Part shown: positions 44,293-56,879 of the stretch, piece after piece
Layout of the letters: every line of letters starts with the position of its first letter
Numbering within the stretch: the stretch's first letter is position 1
From: Synchiropus splendidus
Lineage: Eukaryota; Chordata; Actinopteri; Syngnathiformes; Callionymidae
Reading direction: 5' to 3'
DNA length: 64,000 nucleotides
NCBI RefSeq assembly: GCF_027744825.2
Contig: NC_071339.1
Coordinates: forward strand, 24,181,501 to 24,245,500
Translations under genes and position numbers: made by a program
The notes under the pieces: generated by a model
What the model saw: the letters and a program-made list of their open reading frames with translations, nothing else
What the model was told of the DNA's origin: nothing
The model's database searches: none

Positions 44293-45332
44293 TTACTTCT
44301 TTACAAGTCCTCCTATTAGATTTCCAATGATTGGAACGGCAGCCGCTAGCAACGGCAACAGGAATCCTCCCGATTGCTTTATAAGAATCCTTCATCTACG
44401 CTTCACGCACGCCTTTTTATTAGCCAAGAGTCTGATGTTCTCATGATTCCGCTTTTATTTTGTCATGCGAGTCTTGTTTTGTTTTCTTCCTCCGTTCTTC
44501 CTGTTTGTGTGGCACATGGCTGGAGCCAATCAACCCCAGATCACCTGAGTATTAGAGCACCTGGACTCCAGCACCGTGTGCCAGATCGTCCCCTATTATT
44601 CCCTGTGATCGACTCCTCTAGTTCCTGCAGATGGAGTCCTTTGTTCCCTGTGATTTCTTCTCTAGTTTCTGTGACGCTCTCCTTTGTTCCCTGTGGTAAC
44701 TCCTCGTTCTCTTGGCTCTCCTTGTTCGTTCTCTTGTTCTGTGCGCTAGTTAGCTTATTTTGGATTTCTTTGTCTTAAACCCTGGTGCCTGAGTTAGTGT
44801 TCGGTTTCTTCCTGTTTCCGCCTTTCCTGGTTTCTTTTGTCTCTATCTCTGTTCATTGTACTTTCGTCTCTCCGTTCCCAAATTTAAGTTGGTTTGATTC
44901 TCCCAGTTTGGTGACGCTTTCTGTTTGGTCTCTTATTCTTGTATATGGACTTCGGCTCGTTTGGTTACTCTGTTTTGGACATTTAGACTTTATCTTGTGT
45001 CTCCCGGTTCGGTGACGCTTTCTGTCGTGATTTTGTTGTTTAATTATTAAAATATTGTTTTTGACTCGGTCCTGCCTTTTGTGACTTTCACCACTGCGCT
45101 TGGGTCCCGCTCCACGTCCTTGACCCGTGACAGATGTTTTTCTTCTGTTTTTTCAGTTTTTTTTAACTGAGCCTGCGACAACAGTACATTCCCCTGAAAC
45201 GTTCAGGGCGATCTCATCGAGAGCTTGAATAAAGTCCCGAGAACTATGCATCAAAATGTCTTTACGTTTCATTTAAGGAGCATGGTATAGTTCCTTAAGT
45301 AAACCTGCGTTTCTTTTTATATGTGCTGACAT
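44293..45332 (-). pseudogene. Conserved small basic Maverick protein, copy 2, with solo LTR
   Basis: Starts at 45332 (MSAHIKRNAGLLKELYHAP), stops after 19 codons, and shows further shifts. The solo LTR at 44436-45132 interrupts it. The C-terminal end GGFLLPLLAAAVPIIGNLI here continues with GGLVKK to a TAA at 44293, six residues longer than in copy 1, where a TGA follows NLI. Confidence 0.75.
44436..45132 (+). repeat. Solo LTR in small basic gene, GATG flanks
   Basis: About 697 bp beginning TGTTCTCATGATTCC and ending GACCCGTGACA. GATG lies at 44434-44437 and again at 45133-45136; the first two LTR bases overlap the left repeat, so the duplication is 4 bp or the first TG is shared. Copy 1 (3130-3150) has the single form. 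A TTAATTATTAAAATA stretch near 45040 may hold the polyadenylation signal. The 3' end matches the scrap at 16435-16506. Open frames inside (134 and 76 codons) are Ser/Leu/Val-rich and look non-coding. Confidence 0.82.
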
Positions 45333-45335
45333 GAC

Positions 45336-45877
45336 TTAAGCAGACGTTTTTGGTATGGACACAGTGTGACGTTGATGAGGAAGTATCCCAGTCCTTAGTC
45401 TGTAGTGTTCTGGACATGAGGGTGTTAGATCAACAATTAAGTACCCGTGAGCGCCAGCTGTAGCATCTTCAAAGCTTTCTTGAAAGAAAACTCTTTGAGA
45501 CGGGTAAACTTGTTGAGCAAGAACTTTTATCTGCGTTTTATTGTGAGGATACAACTATATTTACTACGATGAAATAAGTTTTGCGTCACCATTATAACAC
45601 TCATATTTTTATGATGTCTGTCAAAGGTTTTCTATCAGAAGGAAATACATCTTCATTTTCAAAAGATTTAGGTAAACCTTCAATGAATTTGATATTTTTA
45701 TTCATCTTTTGCAATTCACTGTACATAGGTTCAAAAGACGTATACATACATACAATCTTTATTTACAATTGACATCATCCATCACAAGTATACATGGGTC
45801 TTTCCTAACCCTGATGGTCCCACCACTAGACATGAAAATGATGTTTTCAAGCGCGGATCAAAATGAATTTCTTCCAT
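45336..45877 (-). pseudogene. Maverick packaging ATPase, copy 2
   Basis: Start at 45877. Walker A reads GPSGLGKTH; immediately after it a deletion relative to copy 1 removes about 30 bp and shifts the frame. Middle portions are present in several frames (45560-45770). The C-terminal piece 45336-45554 is open (FFQESFEDATAGAHGYLIVD, LRTGILPHQRHTV). Broken. Confidence 0.85.
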
Positions 45878-45904
45878 AATGACCCAGTCATCCACTCAAA
45901 ACTC

Positions 45905-48900
45905 AGAACCCAAAAGGTTTGGTTGTGCCGTACAAAAAAAATCGTCTCTTATCGCACATGTCTCTTATCGAGTTTTGTAGGAACTGATCTGTTTTTTAAA
46001 GTGATGTTCTTTTTATCCCTCACAATATTGTGTTGATGGGTCTCAAGCACCCATCAGGTGAATTCTGTAAATAGCCCTCTACACGATCTCTGACGGAGTC
46101 AAAGTTTATCTGCTGAAAAGACTCTTTTGTTTGCATGATACCTTTAACTTTCATCACAACCTTCTTCTGTCCTTTGGTCCTATAACCATATGTCTTAGGA
46201 CCCGCCGAAGCGAAGTCCTCGATGCTATCCCCGTCGAGTTCATCAGTCAGATCACTGAGATAGTTACCTAATTTTAAAGGCGTCTTGCTGTCTTTCACCA
46301 CATATATCAAGCTGTCTGTGTCAACATAGAGAACATCCTTCTGCAAGTAAAAGCTCCCATAAAAACATTGGTGCTTTTACCAGGAGGGTAGAGACCCTTG
46401 TAACGCCACTGGATCACAACTTTTTTCTCATCCAGCATGTTAAAGTAGCTGACCTCGTATTTCCCTGAAAGCAAGAAACTGAAAAACTCGTTGGGGTCTG
46501 ACACTACAGAAACCTGAGACATGTTCTCTTTCTGACAGAACTTGCCTCAAAGGCTATTAACCAAAGCCTTAGCCACCTGTCTCTTTGCAGGGTTGTGACA
46601 AATCTTATCAGCACAAAGCAAAATCCCCCGATGTGCTTGATAATCCTAAATGTATTTGTCGTGGCTTTCCTGATCAACGGCCTCAGCAGGGTAACCAGAA
46701 GCCTCCTGCTTGCCCTTCAGGAATGTACGGATGTAACCTGTGAAAATACAATCGCTAGATCTATCAAAATGCCATACTTCGATAATCTTGGCCACCTTGT
46801 ATCCCTTGTCCAGAGCCTTGTTGAACTCAACCGTGACCCAGACCCCTGTCGAAGCACGCTCATCATCATTATGCGTACAGCCACTGTCTTGGACAATACG
46901 ACTTGAACAGATACTGCATAACGTGAAGTGTAATTTACCGCCTGGTCCTCTGTAGGGTAAAACGGGTAATATAAAACCCGAGGAGGATAGACAACCGCCT
47001 TGATAAGACCAAAGTACTGTCTGGGATCCCCAAAGTCCTTGTGAATTTTTCGGGGGTGACCTAGGAACACGTGCTGTTGACGTAAGGATACAGAGGTGAC
47101 ATCAGCGTAATCAACTTTTTCACCAGGTTGGCCGTGTAACGCAGCTTTAAAGCGCTGGTTCTACCGCCGTAGAGGGCATTACGAGGGTTGAGAGGCTCAG
47201 GGGTGTCAAAATCTAAGAGAAAATCTCTGAGATTATCACACGATTGTCGAAGTGAACGCCATTCGTGTTCCCAGATGGTAATAAGATGCACCTCATGATC
47301 AGACTTTAACGCCTGCTCTCTCTCCATCGTAGCAGAGTAGAATTCACCATATGGTCTACCTCTTAACAGACAGACTGCATGTGGGTCGACACATGAAGGA
47401 CAACCGTGGGAGAAACATCCATAAAACTCCCAGACCTGCTTAACACCGTCAACTTTAGCATAACCGTCAACAAAATACTGGCCAAACACCATCTCCCCAC
47501 GGTTCAAGGCATGTTGTATCAAAATGCCCTGTCTGTGTGATTCCCATAGCTACCAATGGATGGAAGCATGTGAGAACCTCTTGTTACCTTTTATTACATA
47601 ATTGTTGGGACATGGTATTGCTAATGTGTCTGGTTTTAAAAAGTTGGTCCTGAAAACAGCCATACACACAGAGGTGATTGTTATGGACGAGAGTGCAACA
47701 CCTGTTTCTTTAAAAAACTCCTCTCTAAATATCATGCATCCTCTGGCCAGAATGTCAACATCATTTTTACAATAGTGAATAGCTTCACTCCTGAAATTGA
47801 AAGAATCATCACGCACAGTATCATACCAGCTTTAAAAATCTTTCTGTTCAGGGTCTGACATGCCCTCGAAGCCGTAGTCTGATGGAGGAGGATACACCCC
47901 TATGTAATGCAGACGATCTTTCAAGCTCAACTTGTGTGGAAAAAAAACCCTTGCACTGCTCGTTGAAACCTAGAGCTTTATGCATGAAGCTGAGTCGCAT
48001 GGCTAGGAATGAGAGAGAGTCGATAAATTTTAGCTTGTAGTGAGGATCCTCAAGACAAATATCTTACTACCGGTCATGATTATCCTCTTACATATTAACC
48101 CTTCGTCAAGCATACCTCTCAAGACAATGACGCTGTCAAAGCCCCTGGCATTATGTGCAACAAAAACACAACTCTAAACCAATTCTTTCTGAAATATAAA
48201 AGAAACGCTCGAACACATTCGAGACCATTAAACATCTATTCTTCACCTCTCTGCGTCTTTACACACACTAAAGAAGGGACATGTCTACCTTGGTCGTCTG
48301 TAAACGTTTCAAAATCACAACAAAACAGATCAGGATGCTCAGTCTTCCTGGCAATGGGCTGAATGTAGCACTGGTGGACCTCGTTTGTCGATGATAATTC
48401 TACATTGCAGATTTTACATTTAAGCACACCGCAACAACTGTTAGGTTTACCCTGTTTTAATGGGATATACCGGCACCTTCCGCATTTTTCACATTTTTTG
48501 TATATCTGGCAGAGACTGCTCCCATTAGCGCCAATCTCTTTGTGTCTCACAATGCAGGAAGGTGTTCTACAAACCCGGCAACCATCGCCACAAGTTACAG
48601 GCTTTGGGACCTCTTTAGGGCAAACAGGATTGTGACAAACGCTACGGTGACCTTTGCAGATGTGTTGTGATTTATCTTCATACCCCTTATGACAGCTGAC
48701 GCAAAAGTGACGTCTTCCTAAAAAACCCTTTGGGTTTTTTACCCCGCAATAGTGTCCCTGAAGTAGAAACAAGTATGAAGGATCCGAACCATCAGCAAAA
48801 CCTGTGGCATAATGCGCTAATGGTTGGTTTGCTGTTGTTTTATGAAACACAACAATTTTACGCCTCACTATCCATTCAAACAGGGGTATATCTGTGAATG

Positions 48901-49902
48901 TGATAGGTGTTTGAGAATCTAAACCAGCTTTGTTTTGTAATTCCCTCCCCAACTCAACACAATCTTGATACGTACGGTTAGGATTAAGGAGACAAGAAAG
49001 GCTGATTGCAAAGCAAAGCTGACCAGTTCCATCACTACCAACTAGAGACTGTAGAGATGTCATCATTTTTTACCAATAATTTTGGCATGCAGTGTCTTCT
49101 TGAGTTTGCGTTTAGCGCCACCTCGAGGGTTATGCATATTTTGGACCGTTAATTCAATTATCTTACCCATAACTATGACTCTGTCAGATTGCATGGTGTT
49201 GCTCAGGAGGGCCTCAAAAGCAGGGTAGATATTTTCCCCGTCACCTTCAACCACAACATTAACATGTTCTTGAACATCTTCACCAACCATTTCAAGCTGA
49301 ACCACATCCTCTCGATGTGCTAGTCTCTGCGTTTCATCTGCCAACTCTCTGACCTGTTGCATCAAACCTCTGTAGAAAGTTGCTAAATCAGGAGTGTCGG
49401 GTACAGCAGGACGTGTTAGCACCCTTCTCATCCTATCGGTGTTAAAAGGCTCTATGACTTCTGATTCAATACCGGTACCTCTTACACAGCATCCTTCCTG
49501 AACCGAATCACCGTCATCATCAACATTGTCATCGCTACAGCTGGAGCCGGACACATCTATCAGAGGGTCAAGAGCTGGTGTCCCTGAATCAGCCGTCTGT
49601 TGATTATCAACAAACCTTTCTTACCAATCGCCATTGTCTAAAGAGGTATCAGCCCTACCTTCCCGAGATGATGCAGGAACAATATTTAAAATACGATTAT
49701 CCTCGCTCTCAGCAAAAAAAAAAATGGACTCCATGTTTTCATTTATACTCGGATCAGACCAGCTCTACATCCTCCTCAGACATGCCGTCAAACAAGCCAG
49801 ACAGAAACATGCGTGTCGGTGAAGCACTCTGGTCAATGAGGTGTGGTGTAGTGTCCTGGTTGTGGGTGGATTCAGGGTCAGAACCAGAAGGAAAACCATC
49901 AT
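45905..49902 (-). pseudogene. polB: Maverick DNA polymerase B, copy 2, full length but frameshifted
   Basis: About 4 kb, near the full length of such polymerases (1200-1300 residues). In order: acidic N-terminal region (49063-49554), Cys/His-rich segment and exonuclease motif I DFETF (48236-49066), exonuclease III YCKNDVDIL (47550-47816), LYPYVN of motif A (47061-47522), 46717-47070 (VVYPPRVLYYPFYPTED), motif B region in broken form near 46540, then motif C YVDTDSLIYVV (46020-46346). Around 47090 the motif A region is cut by a small deletion, and at least seven further shifts separate the pieces. It shows what copy 1 lost. Non-functional. Confidence 0.9.
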
Positions 49903-49974
49903 GGTTGGCCACAATTTAATAATAATAACAATAAAATAATAATTTAAAATAATTAATAAACAAAACAGCAACCT

Positions 49975-50045
49975 CAAAACACAATCACCCATGGTGCTTT
50001 TAAAAATTCAGGCTCCAAATGGACCTTACTGTGGTTGAACTTCAG
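49975..50045. other. Maverick copy 2 polymerase-side terminal sequence
   Basis: The complement aligns with bases 1-150 of the window, but with one gggtgattgtgttttgagg unit where copy 1 has three. Similarity extends to about gactgaagttcaacc at 50045. 50046-50159 is unmatched and holds nothing recognisable; a terminal inverted repeat was not found at the integrase end. Confidence 0.6.
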
Positions 50046-50159
50046 TCAGGTCAGTCCACGACGTCTGTTACCACCAGGTCCTTGTAGTTTTAGGAGCCTC
50101 ACGACTTCAGACACCAGCGCTTTATTCGTTATGTCCTTCCTGACGATTTCTGTAACGTC

Positions 50160-50883
50160 ACCTTACCTTCACCTTCACCTTCTTCTACCGCTTATCCGGG
50201 GTCGGGTCGCGGAGGCACTATTCGGAGCACGGAAGCCCAAACTTCCCGGTCCGCACAAACCTCCTCCAGCTCATCCCTGGGGATCCCGAGGCGTTCCCAG
50301 GCCAGACCGGAGACATAATCTCTCCAGCGAGTCCTGGGTCTTCCCCGGGGTCTCCTCCCGGTAGGACATGCACGGAACACCTCCCCAGGGAGGCGTCCAG
50401 GGGGCATCCGGATCAGATGCCCGAGCCACCTCAACTGGTTCCTCTCGATGTGGAGGAGCAGCGGCTCCACCCCGAGCTCCTCCCGGATGACCGAACTCCT
50501 CACCCTATCTCGAAGGGTGCGCCCAGCCACCCTGCGGAGGAAACTCATCTCAGCCGCTTGTATCCGCGATCTCATCCATTCCGTCATTACCCAAAGCTCG
50601 TGACCATAGGTGAGGGTGGGAACGTAGATGGGTAAATCGAGAGCTTCGTCTTGTGACTGAGCTCCCTCTTCACCACGACGGTCCGATACAGCGACCGCAT
50701 CACTGCTGCAGCTGCACCAACCCGTCTATCAATCTCACGCTCCCCTTTTCCCTCACTCGAGAACAAGACCCTGAGATACTTAAACTCCGCCACTTGGGGC
50801 AAGAACTCTCCACCGACCTGGAGAGAGCACACCACCTTATTCCGGTGAAGAACCATGGCCTCAGACTTGTAGGTGCTGATCAA
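50160..50883 (-). mobile_element. Rex3-type LINE (RTE clade) 3' fragment
   Basis: Minus sense, 5' truncated. 50587-50883 encodes KSEAMVLHRNKVVCSLQVGG and EREIDRRVGAAAAVMRSLY, and 50192-50587 encodes AEMSFLRRVAGRTLRDRVRS to RPRGRPRTRWRDYVSGLAWE and VPPRPDPG. The end ccggataagcggtagaagaag with three GAAGGT-type repeats at about 50160-50185 is the usual fish RTE tail. It lies 115 bp from the Maverick end. It retains the 3' part that the fragment at 8244 lacks. Confidence 0.87.
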
Positions 50884-50889
50884 TAGATA

Positions 50890-51413
50890 AAAGGCCTTTA
50901 GGCCAAGTTGGTTGCTATTTTCTTATTCTTTAGCATAAATAGGCATGTTTTTGTTTTGTTTTGTTTTGGTTTCGTCGTTTAAGTTCCACACTATTTTATG
51001 ACTATTTTATTATTTTATTTTAGACTTAAGTTTTAGACTTATTTGGGGACAAGAGTTTTGGGAGTGAAGTTGGAAGACGTGAACATTTTGAGGGAGACGA
51101 GATGTTATGACGTGTCATGGGATTATTTGGGGTCACAACTTGGGGGCGCTCTTGTTATGTTGCCGTGTCACCATCCGGTTTGTTGGAAGTTGGAACCGTG
51201 CATAAAACCTGCTGTGTTGATACATCCTGTGTGTATTCCTTTCAGCTTTGGCTACCACAGGGCGTGTCTCTTCAACCCACTTGGGAGAACGAATCAAATG
51301 TCCGGACCATCATTGTGCAGTGTCGCCAGGTTCACGGACAGGGCCCCAGGCTACCAGGCCCAGTGGAGCGCTCGAGGCCGAGGCACTGGAAGGAGCGAAT
51401 TCAATATGAATAA
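50890..51413 (+). repeat. Probable gypsy LTR or leader with pol tail
   Basis: Contains a (GTTTT)n run at 50952-50976, a gggggcgctcttg phrase, a cataaaacc TATA-like box near 51201, and ends in the same WKERIQYE tail as the gypsy pol at 12956. The frame at 51117-51413 (98 codons) is open, but only its last 25 codons match pol. I take it for a recombined gypsy remnant. Confidence 0.45.
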
Positions 51414-51429
51414 TAATAATAAAAAAAAA

Positions 51430-54010
51430 ATTAAAAAAACGCAAATACTATGCTCCAAGCAATGCTTTTATTTAAAACAAATTTCCGCACAAACAGAAAT
51501 TTCCTCCGGTCAGCCGACTGCCCCGGGGGAACTGCCGAAGTCCCGATGTCCACGTACGGCGCTCCACAAGCGCCGAGTCTCCTGCGGTTAAATCCACTGC
51601 TGTGGTGATGAGACAAGTCTCTCCCGTGACTGCGACGAGACCTCAGTCCTGCCTGAAGTTTCCGTGGTCCAGATGAGCCGCTCCGCACCTCTTCAAGTCT
51701 CAAGCTTCTTCTCTTGTTGTGGCAGATGCGCCGGCTCCGGCTGTAATTTCACAATGACAGAGTCAGTCACTCACGCCTCTGTAATTTCACAATCACATTT
51801 TGTGGAGTGCCCTGGCACTTCCAGTGAAGTAGAAAGGCTGGTGTAATATCCCTGGAATATGTTTGTGTCCAGCTGTCCCTGGAGCCTGCCTGCCTCCCAA
51901 ACAGTCCTGTAACACGGGGCAGAAATTACTCTATTAAGAACTCTGATCCTGGGGCATGACTACTTCAAGGCTAGCAGGCAGTCCTCTGCCCCCTAAGTGC
52001 AGTTCACTATTCGAAATGCTAAAGCACCCGCAACACTCAAAGCATATAATGCCAAATGGATGTGAACTGCCGTCTGTTAGGTAAACATCCGCTTCTAGTC
52101 CAATTCAATCCGGACTATTCCCAGCGCAGTTCTGACACTCCACAGAAGGACCGCACGTGTTCAGGTACGGAGCTTAATAGGTGGAGGGCTTGGATTTGCA
52201 GCGCAGCGTTCCCTCTCAATCAGCCGTAATGCGCGATGCCCTCGCCCCTGGAACTTGACCTCCCCCATGAGGAGTGACCATCCCACCCGGCGCTGACAGA
52301 GCCACCATCGCTCAGTAGAATTGTGACTATGCTGTCGTCAAACGGCTCATAGCGCTTGAGAACATCATCGCGCTCTTTATGAGCTCCATGGAGTCCACCA
52401 GAGATTTTGGAGACATAACAGTCCGCCGCCGTGGTGCTCTGCTCGCGGGGCCTCCTCCACACACAGCCGCCGGCTTTGGGGAACAGCCGTATAATAGCCG
52501 CGCTGATCATCGCCGCTCCTCTTGGAGAGACCAGTCGGCTGCTCTCACCTCTGCTCCCTCCAAAAGCATAGGAAGAACTTTGTATCTAAAAGTATGCATC
52601 TAAACCAAAGTCGGACTTGGAAAAAAAGATGCATTACTTTGGTATCGGGTCTGTTTCTTCTCTGCCCAAAATAAAGGTTTCTCACTCGCCAAATTCTCTT
52701 CCGGCTCCAGTCAGTCCGAACTCCGGCTTCAAAAATGAGTTTTTGTTTGACATCGTCTCAGGAGACCGAGCAGTATAGTAACAGGCTCTCTGCCTCCTTA
52801 TACCTGACGCCAGAACTGTCCCTGGGGAAGTTTCTGGAGCCAAGACGTTATGTTTTTCCTCAGATTCGCCACAATATGAAGCACAGACATCAAATAACTC
52901 TTTCCCGTCTCTCAAAAGATCCTGGTACCAGCCAAAAGACAGGGGAGTTTCAATTCTGCCATTAACTCTTCTTATTCCTCAGACTCGCCAGTTTTTAGCA
53001 GGGGTCGCCACAGGGCCGCGAAAGTCACCACTTCAGAGGAACACTGAGTAGGCGCAGCGTGCCAGACATGCTCGGTTCTCAGCTCCCTCGTGCAACGTCT
53101 GATAGGATGTGTGTCTGTGATTCTGTTCTCTGCAGCCCTGCAAACCTCTCAGAGGCAGGTAGGACATCGTCATCTACAGAGTCATCTCTTTCTGAGGATG
53201 ATTGGGCCAGTCCCTCGGGTGTACATCTTAGGAGAATTGCAGTGTCAGATCAAGGTACACTGCAAGTTTGGGGAACCGAATTCCTCTGACGGCTCAGCTG
53301 ACAAAAGCGAGTCTGTTTTTGAAGAACCAGCGGGACTTGAAGTCCCCAGAGGAGAGGGCGCTGTGCACCGACGACCCTTTCGTCCTAGACCCGCCCCGGA
53401 GGCCGGGTCTGTTCTTGTGCTCTGGGCACGTGTCTTGACAGAATATCTTCCGAACTGAAAGCGCCTGTCTCCTCACCTGCCCATATGGATCGAGAGAATA
53501 CACGGTCATTGACACGTCCTTCAGTTTCACAGTCAACCCCCAGGTTCTGCGTCACCACATGGACCTGAATGAACTCAGAGAACCAGCTGTCATGTCTGAT
53601 GGAGGAGGACCGCGCTCTCCTGACAATGGGAATAATCGAGTTAGTTCCTAAGCGATCCTCCTACACTGGGTTTTACTCCGGGTACTTTCTGGAACCCAAG
53701 AAGACAGGAGAGTGGACACCTGTTCTGGATCTCAGTCTCCTCAACCAATTCATGACCAGACAGCGGTTCCGGACTACCAGGAGACTCCTGGAGTGTGTCA
53801 GAGTGTGAGAGTGGATGACCTCCATAGATCTTGCAGAGGCCTACTTCCACAACACGGTCTCTAGTGTCGAGTGCCTTGTTTTTTTGCCAAGTGCGTGGAG
53901 GAGTGGCTCAAACCACTAAGGAGACAGGGTCTGCGGATTCTGACGTACTTGGACTCCTTTTTGATTCTAGCCAGAGTCCAAACAGGAGTCATGAGCGCAC
54001 ACCAGCTTAG
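51430..54010 (+). mobile_element. DIRS-like retroelement, rearranged copy D6
   Basis: Parallels D1 (12960-15460) throughout: NAKxxWxAVC scrap near 52030-52090, 5' region from 52100, gag-like region (52220-52610), spacer (52680-53450), RT start (53569-53990), then the array at 54010. Differences are many small indels. No gene is intact. Confidence 0.72.
53569..53995 (+). pseudogene. DIRS-type reverse transcriptase, N-terminal and palm part
   Basis: 53569-53808: YTGFYSGYFLEPKKTGEWTP then VLDLSLLNQFMTRQRF. 53871-53990: CFFAKCVEEWLKPLRRQGLR followed by ILTYLDSFLILARV, the palm with the YLDD-like box reading YLDS. This is the most legible palm among the DIRS copies. It ends at SAHQLS, the array junction. 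Confidence 0.8.
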
Positions 54011-55190
54011 CAGAAGGGGTCTGTCTCGTAGCTGCAGAACAAATTCAATGTCTCCGAAGTGGTTTCAGAGAGTTAACATTTTTATGTTTGTTGGTCTGAA
54101 AGGTACAGGTCCCACGGGCTGAAAACGCGTTTTATGCACTGTTTACTCTCTGCTCAGAGCTGTCTCAGAACATTAAAATTTCACCTGGCACTATAGCTAG
54201 AGTGGTCATACTAGCAGGTGCTGAACTAATTCAACATTTCTGAAGTGGTTGCAGAGTGATAACATTTTTATGTTTGTCGATTCTGAAAACCATCCTCACT
54301 CAGGTGAAAACCCGTTTTCTGCACTGTTCATTCACTGCTCAGAATAGTGCCAGAACATGAAAATATCAGCTGCGACTGTTGGAAAAAGGCTCTTTCGAGT
54401 ATATTCGGCACTAAATCCACGTTTCTGGACTATTTTCATGGTGTAATCAACAATATTTTTTTTTCCTCGTCAGAAACCAAGCCTCTCTCGGGCTGAAAAC
54501 GCGTTTTCTGCACAGTTCAGTCACTGCTCAGCGATGCCTCAGAACATGAAAATTTCACCTGACTGTATAGCAGAAGCGTTATTTCTTGTAGCAGCAGAAC
54601 TAATTAAACCTCTCTGTGTGGTTTCAGAAAGTAATCAACATTTTAATCCTTGTTGGTCTGAAAACCACCTTTTCGTGGGCTGAATACGTGTTTTCTGCTC
54701 TGCTTAGGCGGGACTCAGAAGATGAAAATATCACCTGCAACTACAGGCAAAACGTTTTTTCTCCTGCAACTATAGGGAAAACACTCTCTCTAGCATATTC
54801 AACACTAAACCTACATTTCTGAACTGTTTTTAGAGGGTTATCAACTATTGTATTTTTGACAGTCCGAAACCCAGCTTCTCTCAGGCTAAAAATGCATATT
54901 CTGTACTGGTCACTCACTGATCAGAAAAGCCTCAGAACATGAAAACATCACCTGCAACTATAGCAGAAGGCGTCTTTGTCGTAGCTGAGGACGAATTCAA
55001 CCTGTCTGAAGTAGTTTCACAGAGTTATCAACATTTTTATGTTTGTCGGACAAAAAAACACAATCCCTCGGGCTGAAAACGCGTTTTCTGCACTGTTCAC
55101 TCACTGCTCAGCGATGCCTCAGAACATGAAAGTTTCACCTGTAACTATAGGAAAAAAAAACTTTCTCGTATATTCAACACTAAACCTCTA
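54010..55190 (+). repeat. ~187-bp tandem repeat array, + sense (array 4)
   Basis: Same unit and sense as array 1, about six diverged units, with the same left junction (cagcttagc then a gcagaacaaattcaatgtc unit) and the same right junction (attcaacactaaacctctacgaatagggcgctgcgac in two phrases). Fewer units than array 1. Confidence 0.92.
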
Positions 55191-55199
55191 CGAATAGGG

Positions 55200-56125
55200 C
55201 GCTGCGACTGGGCTACAAGCAGCCAAACCGTTTTCATTCCATCCACATTTCCTGCTTCCAAGCCATGGGATGAGTTTTACGAGAGCCAGGCGCTTCTATG
55301 AGGTGCGTCTGGAGACTTCCCAGAGTTGGATGAGTTCCGTGTGGTGGAATCAAGCACGTTCCCGCTTGATCTTCTCCTGCGCCTCATGTCATCCGCCTCC
55401 GTCGTATCAAAGTTGAGCTCTCTCTCCACCGGCAGCTCAAGAATCATACCACTTCACTAACGGCCAGCTGGCGTTGGATGGCGAGACTACACCAAGGGCA
55501 GGACCGCATGTTGTCTGCCCACAACTGGAAGAAATCCGGACTATTCCCGGCACGGTCCTTACACTCCACTCCCACTAGGACCGCACTTGGTCAGGTACGG
55601 AGCTTACTGCCTGGTGGAGGGTTTGGATTGGCGGCTCACCTTTCCCGCTCACTCAGCCGTCATGCGCCATGCCTGATGCGTTCGCCCCGGGAGCTCGACC
55701 TCCCCCCTGAGGGGTGACCATCCCACCCACCGCTGACAGAGTCTCCATTGCGCAGTGGAATGGTGTTTACGCCGTCGGCAACCAGCTCACAGCGCTTGAG
55801 AACATCATTGCGCTCTTTTTGTGCTCCGTGGACCGGCTCATCCATCACAGATCCTTTCTCACTCTACAGAGATTTTGAGTTTCAACAGTCCGTCGGCGTG
55901 GTTCTCCGCTCGTGGCGCCTCCTCCTCACACAACCGCTGCCCCGGGGGGGGGGAACACCGTCGCTTGTCGAAGGGGCGGGGTTATCCCAGCTGTCCAAAT
56001 CATAGCCGTGCTGATCATTGCTGCTCATCTTGGAGAGACCAGTCGACTGCTCTCACCTCTGCTCCATCTAAAAGCGTAGGAAGAAAACTTCTATCTAAAA
56101 CTATGCATCTGTAACAGGTCTGAAT
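55200..56125 (+). mobile_element. DIRS-like 5' region with gag-like frame (D7)
   Basis: Parallels D2 at 17000-17934: array-border segment (55200-55480), 5' region (ggactattcccggcacgg near 55540) and the gag-like region (55810-56110), which has a G run (55943-55952) that shifts the frame. No intact gene. Confidence 0.65.
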
Positions 56126-56840
56126 ACTGTGACCTTGTCCACAGTTAAAAAGTGGTGTCTTAATGTGGTCAGTAGAATGCCGTCTGAAACAAAATGCGGA
56201 CAGTCACACACGGCTTCCACATTTGTCGATGGTGAGAAAATGTTTTTTTATTGTGGTAACCCACACCACAATTAAATGTCTTTCTGAAACATCACTCACA
56301 AACATCTCACTTTGTCATACAACAACTGTCAGACATCATGAACCACATGCATAATTGCTTTTCATCTGAATGTATAATTCTGCCATTAAACCTTTTGGCT
56401 AGTGTTGAGAAATAATAAAACCTTACTTTTTACCAAACACCGTTATTCACCACAAGCAAACTGAACTCCACACAACTCACCCGTGCCATGTCAACGTCGG
56501 TTGTCAGTATTAGCTTACAAGCGCCACATCTACACAGAGAGAACTCAACGTACGAAGGAAAAACAGTATACTTAAAAACTGAATCACCATCCTCACACTC
56601 AGACTCAGAATCAGTCAATCCCAAGTGGAACAAACATTATAAAAAAATGGATTTGACTAACCTGAAACAGAATGTGGACAGAGTCATACGAGGCTTCCAC
56701 ATTTGTCGATGGTGAGAAAAGCAATGAAAAAAAGTGTCACCTCCTATTTACCCACACATCTTCAATGCCCAACCTCTGTCCTACCCTTCCCTCTACTGAC
56801 CGAATTATATACCTGCCGGTTAATCAACTCTTCAAAAACC
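56125..56840. repeat. Unidentified repeat module (U2)
   Basis: Second copy of U1. Two cacatttgtcgatggtgag ends (near 56217 and 56700), a 75-codon + frame at 56488-56715 (LTNLKQNVDRVIRGFHICRW) and a 67-codon - frame at 56430-56633 (SVFKYTVFPSYVEFSLCRCG) that both stay open in the two copies. Identity unknown. Confidence 0.6.
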
Positions 56841-56879
56841 ACCCATGAAACACATCATTTACCGGCTGCTGCATATTGG

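Larger units (their letters stand above)
36912..50045. mobile_element. Maverick/Polinton (adintovirus-like) copy 2
   Basis: Inverse orientation to copy 1. Plus: two accessory genes (36912-38332), integrase, penton, pVI/pX-like, major capsid, protease. Minus: PY-like, small basic gene, ATPase, PolB. Three solo LTRs lie in it (41638-41948, 42900-43358, 44436-45132). The polymerase-side end (about 50045) aligns with base 1 of the window. The polymerase is far more complete than in copy 1 but has many frameshifts. The left end abuts the retroviral truncation point. Confidence 0.93.

Noticed and set aside
44374..45015. Two frames (134 and 76 codons) inside the third solo LTR
   Set aside because: Composition is that of pyrimidine-rich LTR sequence (Ser, Leu, Val, Phe), without motif, and the first crosses the LTR border.
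50035..50364. 109-codon plus-strand frame after Maverick copy 2
   Set aside because: It begins in Maverick terminal DNA and runs through antisense Rex3 sequence.
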